A DNA stretch of 5,726 nt, taken from the NCBI GenBank assembly GCA_023389745.1, contig JAEWED010000079.1, positions 1 through 5,726 on the forward strand. Reading direction: 5' to 3'. Position numbers and translations under genes: made by a program. Positions 1 through 4,500 of the stretch are shown here, piece by piece; positions within the stretch are counted from its first letter, which is position 1, and each line of letters begins with the position of its first letter. The notes below the pieces were generated by a model that saw only the letters and a program-made list of their open reading frames with translations, searched no databases and was not told the origin of the DNA. This stretch comes from Actinomycetes bacterium (GTDB lineage Bacteria > Actinomycetota > Acidimicrobiia > Acidimicrobiales > Microtrichaceae).

Positions 1-453
1 TGCGCGACTCGCGGCAGCGCCCCTCGCCGAGCCGGCACGGGCGACGGCCACGCCGCGGTGGTCGTCGAGTCGGTGGACGACGACGACCGCGCCGCCGCGC
101 TCATGACGATGGTCGAACGCGACTGGCCGCTGTGGTCCGCGGAGTTCCGTCGAGCGGCCGAGGCCGGCACGGTCGCGATCGCCCGTGACGGCGAGGGCGG
201 GCCCGTCCTGGGTGCAGCGGCGCACTCGGTGAGCCGCTTCGGCGTCGTCGGGCCTGTTGCGGTGTCCCCCGACGCGCACGGTCGGGGCATCGGCTCGGCG
301 CTCATGTCGACGGTGCTCGCGGACCTCTCGGTCGCGGGACTGCGCACCGCGGAGATCGCATGGACCTCGACCGTGCGCTTCTACGCGAAGGCATGCGGCG
401 CGACGGTCGCTCGGACGTCGCTGCTGATGCGACGCTCCCTGCGTGAGGTGTGA
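1..453 (+). CDS. GNAT-family N-acetyltransferase, C-terminal part (5' end outside window)
   Basis: The reading frame is open from base 1 with no stop, so the gene begins before the window; the GTG at 58 is an internal possibility only. The visible part carries the acetyl-CoA binding motif of the GNAT fold, GPVAVSPDAHGRGIGSALM (Q/RxxGxG/A signature as HGRGIG), followed by an alpha helix and a final segment with TSTVRFYAKACGATVAR, a C-terminal pattern known from GNAT proteins. Such enzymes move an acetyl group from acetyl-CoA to an amine in the cytoplasm; the substrate cannot be told here. The stretch before the motif (WPLWSAEFRRAAEAGTVAIARD) looks like the start of a GNAT domain, so the whole protein may have a second domain upstream. 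The next gene, 64 bases downstream, is a sugar deacetylase, which hints at amino-sugar chemistry, but that is inference. It ends at the TGA at 451-453. Confidence 0.85.
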   Translation, partial: CATRGSAPRRAGTGDGHAAVVVESVDDDDRAAALMTMVERDWPLWSAEFRRAAEAGTVAIARDGEGGPVLGAAAHSVSRFGVVGPVAVSPDAHGRGIGSALMSTVLADLSVAGLRTAEIAWTSTVRFYAKACGATVARTSLLMRRSLREV

Positions 454-504
454 TCGGCGAGTCGTGACCAGCGACGTCTGACCCGGTGTCCGAGACGACA
501 GCGG

Positions 505-510
505 TAGCGT
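505..510 (+). promoter_or_regulatory. Candidate -10 box of a leaderless promoter
   Basis: TAGCGT fits the actinobacterial TANNNT -10 pattern and lies 7 bases before the GTG start at 518. No Shine-Dalgarno sequence precedes that GTG. This geometry is typical of leaderless transcripts, in which transcription starts at the start codon itself. No convincing -35 box is seen at the expected distance; CTGACC at 478-483 is too far away (21 bases). The deacetylase gene would therefore have its own promoter, separate from the GNAT gene. Confidence 0.45.
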
Positions 511-517
511 TCGAGCC

Positions 518-1396
518 GTGAACACGCCCGAGGCCACTTCCACCACCGACCTCACGCTCGCCGAGCGCTCCTTGGTCGAACGTCTGGGGTACGCGTCGGA
601 CGCGAAGCTGCTCATCGTCAACTGCGACGACCTCGGCATGTGCCACTCGGCGAACGAGGGTGTGTACCACTCGCTGCGAGAGGGTTTCGCGACGTCCGCC
701 ACGTTGATGGTCCCGTGCCCGTGGGCACGCGAGGCCGCCGCTCAGTACCGCGGCGAGGACGTCGGCGTGCACCTGACGCTCACCGCCGAGTGGGAGCTCT
801 ACCGCTGGGGCCCGATCACGCAGTCGCCCTCGCTGCTCGGCGGCGACGGCGGCTTCCCCCGCACGATCGAGGACGCCTGGGACCACGCCGACATGGACGA
901 GGTGCGACGCGAGCTCCGCGCCCAGATCGAGCGGGCGATCCTGTGGGGCTTCGACGTCACCCACATCGACTCCCACATGGGCACGTTGCAGCTGCGCCCC
1001 GAGTTCTTCGACGTGTACCTCGACATGGCCGTCGAGTTCGGTCTGCCGATGCGGCTGTCCGGGGTCGACACCCAGGACCTGGTCGGCTTCCCGTTCCGCG
1101 ACCTCGCCGCCGAAGAAGGCGTGATCGCCCCGGACCACCTGATCTACTACAGCCCCGTCGGCGCACGACCGGCCTTCGAGGCGATGCTCGACGACATGCG
1201 TCCGGGCGTCACCGAGATCTACCTGCACCCGGCCACTGCGCACTCGGAGCTGCGGGCGTTCGCCCCGGATTGGGAGGGCCGCGTCGACGACCACTTCCTG
1301 TTGACCGAGGACGCCGCGGTCCGCCAGCGCATGGACGAGCTCGGTGTGCAGCTGATCGGGTGGCGCGAGCTGCGCGACCTGCAGCGCGTCGGCTGA
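518..1396 (+). CDS. ChbG/YdjC-family carbohydrate deacetylase
   Basis: A 292-residue protein, the usual length for the YdjC/ChbG family of metal-dependent deacetylases, which remove N-acetyl groups from amino-sugar oligosaccharides (ChbG itself acts on chitobiose). Visible motifs in order: a first strand ending in NCDDLGM (Asp37-Asp38, catalytic and metal site), the conserved HSANEG segment after it, GVHLTLT (His near 85), THIDSHMGT (His149 and His153, metal ligands by family analogy), and EIYLHPA near the end (His237). All the family hallmarks are present, so it is probably active. The first 25 or so residues are an extension without a signal peptide, so the enzyme is cytoplasmic. The GTG at 518 is chosen because it sits right behind a -10-like box and the frame just upstream shows no ribosome binding site. 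The true sugar substrate is unknown. Confidence 0.9.
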   Translation: MNTPEATSTTDLTLAERSLVERLGYASDAKLLIVNCDDLGMCHSANEGVYHSLREGFATSATLMVPCPWAREAAAQYRGEDVGVHLTLTAEWELYRWGPITQSPSLLGGDGGFPRTIEDAWDHADMDEVRRELRAQIERAILWGFDVTHIDSHMGTLQLRPEFFDVYLDMAVEFGLPMRLSGVDTQDLVGFPFRDLAAEEGVIAPDHLIYYSPVGARPAFEAMLDDMRPGVTEIYLHPATAHSELRAFAPDWEGRVDDHFLLTEDAAVRQRMDELGVQLIGWRELRDLQRVG

Positions 1397-1441
1397 CGTC
1401 GGCGCTTGCTATCGCCGCCGCTGTTGTCGCCGCCCGCTGCC

Positions 1442-1491
1442 GCCGCTGCGGGGGTCACCAGCGGCAGACCGAAGGAGCGATGGCCCCTTCG
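1442..1491 (+). terminator. Two consecutive GC-rich hairpins after the deacetylase gene
   Basis: Two inverted repeats follow each other in the 140-base gap before the antitoxin gene. The first is GCCGCTG (1442-1448) with CAGCGGC (1459-1465), a 7-bp stem and 10-base loop. The second is CGAAGG (1470-1475) with CCTTCG (1486-1491), a 6-bp stem and 10-base loop. Neither is followed by a T-run, so they are at best weak terminators of a kind common in GC-rich genomes. The second overlaps the -35 box of the next promoter. The rest of the gap (1397-1441) is a GCC/GCT-rich stretch with no recognisable signal. Confidence 0.3.
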
Positions 1492-1516
1492 CAAGGCTGT
1501 AGCAAAATGCTACAGT
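1488..1516 (+). promoter_or_regulatory. Promoter of the ParD-like/zeta operon with a palindromic operator
   Basis: A -35 box TTCGCA (1488-1493) and a -10 box TACAGT (1511-1516) are separated by exactly 17 bases. Between and over them lies a perfect palindrome, CTGTAGCAAAATGCTACAG (1497-1515): 8-bp arms around AAA. The palindrome covers most of the spacer and five bases of the -10 box, so a bound protein would block RNA polymerase. The likely ligand is the antitoxin encoded 21 bases downstream, whose N-terminus looks like a ribbon-helix-helix DNA-binding domain. Autoregulation of this kind is the norm for type II toxin-antitoxin operons; here it is inferred from position and symmetry. Confidence 0.7.
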
Positions 1517-1523
1517 CGGGGTC

Positions 1524-1528
1524 GGAGG
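1524..1528 (+). promoter_or_regulatory. Shine-Dalgarno site deciding the antitoxin start
   Basis: GGAGG lies 8 bases before the ATG at 1537. It selects that ATG over the in-frame ATG at 1507, which falls inside the operator palindrome and upstream of the -10 box and so could not be on the main transcript. If transcription starts 6-8 bases after the -10 box, the leader is very short and begins near this site. Confidence 0.75.
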
Positions 1529-1536
1529 TGTTGGAC

Positions 1537-1950
1537 ATGTCCTCATCGGTCCCCACCCGGGTCAGCCGGGAGCTGCACGAGACCGCACGGCTGGCCAGCG
1601 AGGTCACGAGCCGCAGCGTCACCCAGCAGATCGAGCACTGGGCCCGGATCGGCCGAGAGGTCGAGCTCGCCTCGTCCACCTCACACCGTGAGGTCGCCGC
1701 GGTGCTCGCCGGGCTCGGGGCCTACGACGACCTCAGCGTCGAGGAGCAGTCGCTGGTGCGGGCGCGCTGGAACGAGCGCATCGAGCAGCGCCTGGGGTCG
1801 GTCGACCTGGTGGCGGAGTTCGCCGAGCAGGGCGCGACGTACGTCGAGATGGACGACGACGGGCGCATCGTGCGTCGAGCGCCCGACGGACAGATCCTCG
1901 AGGTGATCGACCCCGACGAGGGCTCTTCCGAGGTGCCGGCGGCGGGCTGA
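1537..1950 (+). CDS. ParD-like antitoxin of a zeta-toxin module
   Basis: A 137-residue protein. Its N-terminal 40 residues (TRVSRELHETARLASEVTS, then RSVTQQIEHWARIGREVE) match the ParD-like antitoxin family pattern, a ribbon-helix-helix DNA-binding domain in which a short strand is followed by two helices. The middle is helical and the last 55 residues are acidic, with an apparent beta hairpin around YVEMDDDGRIVRRAPDGQ and a loose tail. In type II systems such a C-terminal part binds and silences the toxin. The family is often only about 70 residues, so this is a long version with an added toxin-binding region (inference). The start is set by GGAGG at 1524-1528. The stop is one base before the toxin start, which implies coupled translation with the antitoxin made first. 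It probably represses its own operon by binding the palindrome at 1497-1515. Confidence 0.82.
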   Translation: MSSSVPTRVSRELHETARLASEVTSRSVTQQIEHWARIGREVELASSTSHREVAAVLAGLGAYDDLSVEEQSLVRARWNERIEQRLGSVDLVAEFAEQGATYVEMDDDGRIVRRAPDGQILEVIDPDEGSSEVPAAG

Positions 1951-1951
1951 G

Positions 1952-2533
1952 GTGGCCGACCCGGTCCTCCATCTCCTCGCGGGTCCCAACGGTGCCGGCA
2001 AGACAACCTTCCACGACCGGGTCCTCGCCCCGGCCACCGGGCTGCCGTTCGTGAACGCAGACCACCTGGCGGCGCGTCACTGGCCGGGCGACGAGGCGGC
2101 GCACGGCTACGACGCCGCGGTCCTCGCCGCGGACCAGCGTCGGGTCCTGCTCGACGAGCGCCGATCGTTCAGCACCGAGACGGTGTTCTCGCACATCTCC
2201 AAGGTCGAGCTGGTCGAGTACGCGCAGTCGCTCGGCTACCTGGTGACGCTGCACGTGGTGATGGTGCCCGAGGAGCTGTCGGTCCACCGGGTGCCCGAGC
2301 GGGTGCACAACGGCGGCCACCACGTGCCCGAGCACCTGGTTCGGGCGCGATGGCACCGCCTCTGGCCGCTCGTCGCCGAGGCGATCACGCTCGCCGACGA
2401 CGCCGCGGTCTACGACAACTCGAGCGCCCGGGACCCGTTCCGCCGGGTCGCCAGCTTCTGGCGCGGCGTGCCCGTCGGATCCGTCGACTGGCCGCGGTGG
2501 ACGCCGGCAGCGCTCGTCGACCTGGCGAGGTGA
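1952..2533 (+). CDS. Zeta-toxin-family P-loop kinase
   Basis: A 193-residue protein starting with a Walker A motif, GPNGAGKTT (residues 11-19). Next come the zeta-type motifs: VNAD (Asp37, likely catalytic base by analogy), FSTETVFSH (residues 73-81), an arginine-containing segment RVPERVHNGGHHVPE (113-127), RARWHRLW (131-138) and VYDNS (153-157). This order is that of the short, chromosomal zeta-like proteins. Characterised zeta toxins phosphorylate UDP-N-acetylglucosamine and so block cell-wall synthesis; whether this member uses the same substrate cannot be seen. The GTG start lies one base after the antitoxin stop, with no separate Shine-Dalgarno site, so translation depends on the upstream gene. 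No residue appears missing, so it is probably functional. Some related small kinases are not toxins, but the partner gene favours a toxin-antitoxin role. Confidence 0.85.
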   Translation: MADPVLHLLAGPNGAGKTTFHDRVLAPATGLPFVNADHLAARHWPGDEAAHGYDAAVLAADQRRVLLDERRSFSTETVFSHISKVELVEYAQSLGYLVTLHVVMVPEELSVHRVPERVHNGGHHVPEHLVRARWHRLWPLVAEAITLADDAAVYDNSSARDPFRRVASFWRGVPVGSVDWPRWTPAALVDLAR

Positions 2534-2553
2534 CTCACTCCTCGAAGGGTTGC
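2534..2553. repeat. Left copy of a direct repeat flanking vapBC (remnant of the nuclease 3' end)
   Basis: Bases 2534-2549 are identical to 3265-3280 (16 bp, CTCACTCCTCGAAGGG); with one mismatch the match runs 20 bp to 2553 and 3284. Read on the - strand it encodes PFEE and a TGA stop, the same end as the nuclease fragment at 3266. It begins immediately after the zeta-toxin stop codon. No other part of the nuclease gene is found here, so this is an isolated copy of the gene's tail. Confidence 0.85.
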
Positions 2554-2587
2554 CTGTCGGCTGCTGGCTCGCTGAGTCCGAACGCGC

Positions 2588-2980
2588 TCAGGGTTCGATG
2601 CGTTCCACGGTGTTGACCCGGTCGAGCGAGCGGTCGAACGAGGCGACGCGACCGGTGCCCGTGCTCTCCGCGCACGCGACGAGGTACGCCTCGGCGAAGT
2701 CGAGGCGATCGCTCTCGTAGACCTCGATCGTGCGGAGCAGCAGCGCCGGGTCGACGGTGACCACCGAACGCATCGACACCAGCGACCGCATGGCGGTGGC
2801 GATCTGGTCGCGTGGGGCCTCGTAGAACGACTCGAGCACGTGCACCGTCTCGGCAACGATGAGATCGGCCAGATACAGCTCGGACGCGTCGGCGAGGTAT
2901 TCGGTCGCTCGCGCTGCCATGTCCGGCGGATCGCCGGTCAGGTGCCGGACCAGGACGTTCGTGTCGACGAATGCGCTCAC
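2588..2980 (-). CDS. vapC: VapC-like PIN-domain ribonuclease toxin
   Basis: A 130-residue PIN-domain protein, the usual VapC length. The acidic metal-binding residues are all present: Asp6 in AFVDTNVL, Glu44 in LIVAETVHVL, Asp94 in RLDFAEAYLVA and Asp116 in VASFDRSL. VapC toxins are magnesium-dependent RNases that typically cut tRNA or rRNA and stop translation; the target of this one is not visible. The GTG start at 2980 is chosen because it overlaps the antitoxin stop as GTGA (2980-2977), the classic coupled arrangement; a longer reading upstream has no support. The gene is convergent with the zeta-toxin gene, with only 54 bases between stops, of which the first 20 are the left direct repeat. 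It looks intact. Confidence 0.9.
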   Translation of the reverse strand: MSAFVDTNVLVRHLTGDPPDMAARATEYLADASELYLADLIVAETVHVLESFYEAPRDQIATAMRSLVSMRSVVTVDPALLLRTIEVYESDRLDFAEAYLVACAESTGTGRVASFDRSLDRVNTVERIEP

Positions 2981-3225
2981 GGCCGCGCCGCGGCTCGGCG
3001 TGCTCGCGAGGTGCGGATGACGTCGTCCCACGCGACGTTGCGCGTGGCGGCGGGGACTGCGATGGTGCCGGCGAGCGAGAGGAACTCCGGCGTTCGTGCC
3101 AGCACGGCCCGGTTGCCTTCGACGCGGAACACCACGTCATCACCCTCGCCGATCCCGAGCGCCTCACGCACGGCCTTCGGGACGGTGATCTGTCCTTTGG
3201 AACTCATCCTCGCTGCGATCTCCAC
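2977..3225 (-). CDS. vapB: AbrB/MazE-type VapB antitoxin
   Basis: An 82-residue protein. Residues 7-45 form a SpoVT-AbrB swapped-hairpin DNA-binding domain with the signature MSSKGQITVPKAVREALGI, then GDDVVFRVEGNRAVLAR. The C-terminal 35 residues (WDDVIRTSRARRAAARP at the end) are basic and probably wrap around the VapC active site, as in known VapB proteins. Two in-frame GTG codons (3228 and 3225) follow a good Shine-Dalgarno site, TAAGGAG (3238-3232), at 3 and 6 bases; the second is preferred. The internal ATG at 3207 is the alternative start and would give 76 residues, but it has only a weak site (GAGG directly against it). The stop overlaps the vapC start by 4 bases. Confidence 0.88.
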   Translation of the reverse strand: MEIAARMSSKGQITVPKAVREALGIGEGDDVVFRVEGNRAVLARTPEFLSLAGTIAVPAATRNVAWDDVIRTSRARRAAARP

Positions 3226-3232
3226 CACCGTC

Positions 3233-3258
3233 TCCTTACAGATCGACTCAAGTAAGGA
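3233..3258 (-). promoter_or_regulatory. Inverted repeat over the vapB leader, likely VapBC operator
   Basis: TCCTTAC (3233-3239) and GTAAGGA (3252-3258) are perfect 7-bp inverted arms with a 12-base spacer. On the coding (-) strand the near arm contains most of the Shine-Dalgarno site, and the far arm overlaps a possible -10 box TATCCT (3260-3255). No clear -35 box is seen. AbrB-type antitoxins bind such dyads, so this is the best operator candidate. As RNA, the arms could also pair and hide the ribosome binding site if transcription starts upstream of 3258. Confidence 0.5.
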
Positions 3259-3264
3259 TACGTG

Positions 3265-3284
3265 CTCACTCCTCGAAGGGGTGC
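3265..3284. repeat. Right copy of the direct repeat flanking vapBC (true 3' end of the nuclease gene)
   Basis: This copy is in its native place: it encodes the last residues HPFEE and the TGA stop (3268-3266) of the nuclease fragment on the - strand. It is 731 bases from the left copy, and the vapBC operon with its leader is essentially all that lies between. The only mismatch between the copies in 20 bp is G3281 against T2550. Confidence 0.85.
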
Positions 3285-3610
3285 TCGCAGGCGCTCCACA
3301 GGCCGACGCCCGCGTCTTGCGCGGTGCGCGCTGCGGCCCGGAAGGTGTCGACGTGCTCGACGTTCGGCGGGAACGTGTACTGGTTGGCGAACCCGTCGGT
3401 GACCATGCGCAGGTTGACGAACTCGCCGTCGGAGGCCCGGTAGACGTAGCCGAGCAGGCGGTCATAGCGGTCGCGTGCCTCGACGTCCCGCTCGATGCGG
3501 ATCGGAGTGCCGGGAGGGACCAGCTCGGCCATGTGTGCCGAGGCCTCCTTGCCGAAGCACATCACCGGACGGTTCCGATCGACGCTCTCGGGGGAGTAAG
3601 AGCGATCCAC
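3266..3610 (-). pseudogene. Staphylococcal-nuclease-like (thermonuclease) gene, 5'-truncated
   Basis: The translated fragment matches the C-terminal two thirds of the SNase fold: SPESVDRNRPVMCFGKEAS, then ELVPPGTPIRIERDVEARDR, YDRLLGYVYR, GEFVNLRMVTDGFANQYT, FPPNVEHVDTFRAAA and GLWSAC. Glu8 (equivalent of Glu43 in the staphylococcal enzyme) and Arg51 (equivalent of Arg87) remain. The expected upstream part with the DGDT and VRLIGxDT segments (Asp21, Arg35 and Asp40 equivalents) and any signal peptide is absent. The frame runs back only to a TGA at 3631-3629, which is the stop of the phage holin-like gene. The GTG at 3610 is the only start and has no Shine-Dalgarno site; any translation would be by read-on from the gene before it. 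It is therefore probably non-functional. The family relation is clear to about Pro7 (3590-3592), so the break lies between there and 3631. Confidence 0.82.
3583..3604. repeat. Small hairpin at the nuclease/phage junction
   Basis: CGCTCT (3583-3588) and AGAGCG (3599-3604) form a 6-bp stem with a 10-base loop. It lies exactly where similarity to the nuclease family stops. It could be a weak terminator for the phage lysis module or part of an attachment site; there is no T-run, and chance is possible. Confidence 0.3.
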
Positions 3611-3618
3611 GCAACCGG

Positions 3619-3640
3619 GTCGCGAGGGTCAGTCGCGAGG
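3619..3640. repeat. 9-bp tandem direct repeat across the holin-like gene stop
   Basis: GTCGCGAGG occurs at 3619-3627 and again at 3632-3640, a spacing of 13 bases, with the TGA of the holin-like gene (3631-3629) between them. The position, at the edge of the phage-derived DNA, makes it a candidate recombination or integrase-related site, but it may be a local duplication. Confidence 0.4.
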
Positions 3641-3922
3641 CGCCACCGTGTTCGGCAGAGCGACACCGGTGCCCACGATCGACAGCAGTAGAGCGGCCGC
3701 CAGGGGGGCCAGAGACTTGCTCGTGGCGCCGACGGCGATGAGCACCGGCTCGGCCGCTCCGATGACGCCGTAGAGCCACACACGGCGTGGACGCGTCAGC
3801 CACGGGATCACCGGGTGCGGGGTGTCGGGCTCGGCCTCGGTGGTGATGTCCGGGTAGCTGGTTCGCCCCTTGAAGGGTGGTGGGCCGACGGCATCGGACG
3901 CGGGGAACTCGAAGTTGGACAT
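3629..3922 (-). CDS. Phage holin-like protein with two transmembrane helices
   Basis: A 97-residue protein. A polar, proline-rich N-terminal half (1-45) is followed by RPRRVWLYGVIGAAEPVLIA and two hydrophobic helices at about 48-66 and 70-89, ending with PNTVAPRD. The arginine pair before a W-L-Y-G helix, the short turn, and the final small-residue helix leading to an asparagine-threonine end are the pattern of small holin-like proteins in actinobacterial phages. Such proteins make pores in the cell membrane at the end of infection so that lysin can reach the wall. The ATG is well supported by AAGGAG (3935-3930) 7 bases away. It starts 1 base after the stop of the upstream membrane-protein gene. 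The N-terminal half is longer than in minimal holins. The assignment rests on topology and context, not on a conserved catalytic motif. Confidence 0.7.
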   Translation of the reverse strand: MSNFEFPASDAVGPPPFKGRTSYPDITTEAEPDTPHPVIPWLTRPRRVWLYGVIGAAEPVLIAVGATSKSLAPLAAALLLSIVGTGVALPNTVAPRD

Positions 3923-3923
3923 G

Positions 3924-4250
3924 TCACTTCTCCTTGCTGATGTGGTCCTCGAACCGGGCGGCGAGCACGGCGACGTCCTGCCCGATCCGGGTCACGACGT
4001 CCTTGAGGGACTTGCCGTTGTTGTGGTTCACCTCGTGGCGGATGTCGGTGACGAACACCTCGATGTCCTCGAGACGCTCGAGCACCGGCTTGAGGGCCGC
4101 GTCGTCGAGCGCCTTGGCCCGGCGTTCGTCGGCCGCGACGAACGGGCTCCACGCCCACCGGTGCAGCATGGCGAGCGCGGCACCGGTGGAGGCGAGGAGA
4201 CCTAGCCCGCCGAGGGCGAGGGTCAGCAGCGTCTTGGCGACGTCACCCAC
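3924..4250 (-). CDS. Small phage membrane protein with cytoplasmic coiled region (lysis module)
   Basis: A 108-residue protein with one N-terminal hydrophobic helix (about 6-30, TLLTLALGGLGLLASTGAALAML) and then a charged, helical remainder containing LERLEDIEVFVTDIRHEVNH and NNGKSLKDVVTRIGQDVAVL. One anchor plus a helical domain with an asparagine-rich turn before a SLKDVVxRI helix recalls the DUF2746-type proteins found next to holins and lysins in actinophages; that family name is a tentative match. A role in lysis, as second holin or regulator, follows from its place between the lysin end and the holin-like gene. The GTG start at 4250 overlaps the upstream stop by 8 bases (GTGGGTGA), and no Shine-Dalgarno site is seen, so it is probably translated by coupling. 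Confidence 0.68.
   Translation of the reverse strand: MGDVAKTLLTLALGGLGLLASTGAALAMLHRWAWSPFVAADERRAKALDDAALKPVLERLEDIEVFVTDIRHEVNHNNGKSLKDVVTRIGQDVAVLAARFEDHISKEK
3930..3935 (-). promoter_or_regulatory. Shine-Dalgarno site of the holin-like gene
   Basis: AAGGAG on the - strand lies 7 bases from the ATG at 3922 and inside the last codons of the upstream gene. It is the strongest ribosome binding site in the phage part of the window, suggesting high translation of the holin-like protein compared with its neighbours. Confidence 0.75.
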
Positions 4251-4458
4251 GGATGCCGGCCAGCAGCGCGATGAGGGTCATGTTGGTCGCCGGTCCTGCG
4301 ATGCCATCGACGGCGAGCCGGAACATGCGCTGGAACCGGGTCACCGCGTCGCGCGTCGCCGGGCCGTACGAACCGTCGACCTGCAGTCGGGTGTCGGCGA
4401 TGATGTTGAGCGCGTGCTGGACGGCCTTCACGGGGCCACCGCGCGAGCCGGGCTTCAC
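4243..4458 (-). pseudogene. Peptidoglycan-binding domain, C-terminal end of a truncated phage lysin
   Basis: The 71 residues from the GTG at 4458 form a nearly complete peptidoglycan-binding type 1 domain: GSRGGPVKAVQHALN, LQVDGSYGPATRDAVTRFQR and LAVDGIAGPAT, with the doubled DGxxGPxT pattern of this three-helix fold. Such domains hold a wall-cutting enzyme to peptidoglycan. The enzyme part that should precede it is not there. The frame stays open and protein-like back to about 4495 (TEHTLTLIGATVVKPG), then continues only as a shadow of the + strand gene. The GTG at 4458 has no Shine-Dalgarno site. The simplest reading is a lysin gene cut at about 4490; a stand-alone binding protein is the alternative. 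Its stop overlaps the next gene by 8 bases. Confidence 0.65.
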
Positions 4459-4500
4459 GACCGTGGCGCCGATGAGCGTCAGGGTGTGCTCGGTGGCCCG
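4459..4500. other. Head-to-head junction of two cut genes
   Basis: Protein-like sequence of the - strand lysin and of the + strand virion protein meet here with no intergenic space, no ribosome binding site and no promoter pattern on either strand. Divergent intact genes would need both. It looks like a deletion, inversion or assembly join inside phage DNA. The breakpoint can be placed only to about 4485-4500. Confidence 0.5.

Noticed and set aside
465..476. 12-bp match GACCAGCGACGT also found near 5398-5409
   Set aside because: Short and GC-rich, in unrelated contexts; this is within what chance gives in this composition.
302..1294. Long open frame on the - strand opposite the GNAT and deacetylase genes
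   Set aside because: It is a shadow of GC-rich coding DNA: Arg/Val/His-rich, no family motif, and it crosses two well-supported + strand genes.
640..1536. Open frame on the + strand leading into the antitoxin, which would give a 436-residue protein
   Set aside because: The part before 1537 is Arg/Pro-rich noise overlapping the deacetylase in another frame; a promoter and Shine-Dalgarno site place the start at 1537.
1507..1536. ATG at 1507 as the antitoxin start
   Set aside because: It lies inside the operator and before the -10 box, so it would not be on the transcript; GGAGG points to 1537.
2579..2597. CGAAC/GTTCG hairpin between the two convergent toxin genes as a terminator
   Set aside because: The stem is only 5 bp, partly inside the vapC coding end, with no T-run; not enough to call.
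2534..3284. vapBC as an integron cassette with attC sites
   Set aside because: The flanking repeats lack the RYYYAAC and GTTRRRY core pair and the imperfect palindrome of an attC site.
3877..4485. Upstream continuation of the + strand virion frame into the lysis module
   Set aside because: It is antisense to three supported - strand genes and has no phage-protein character; the frame is merely open.
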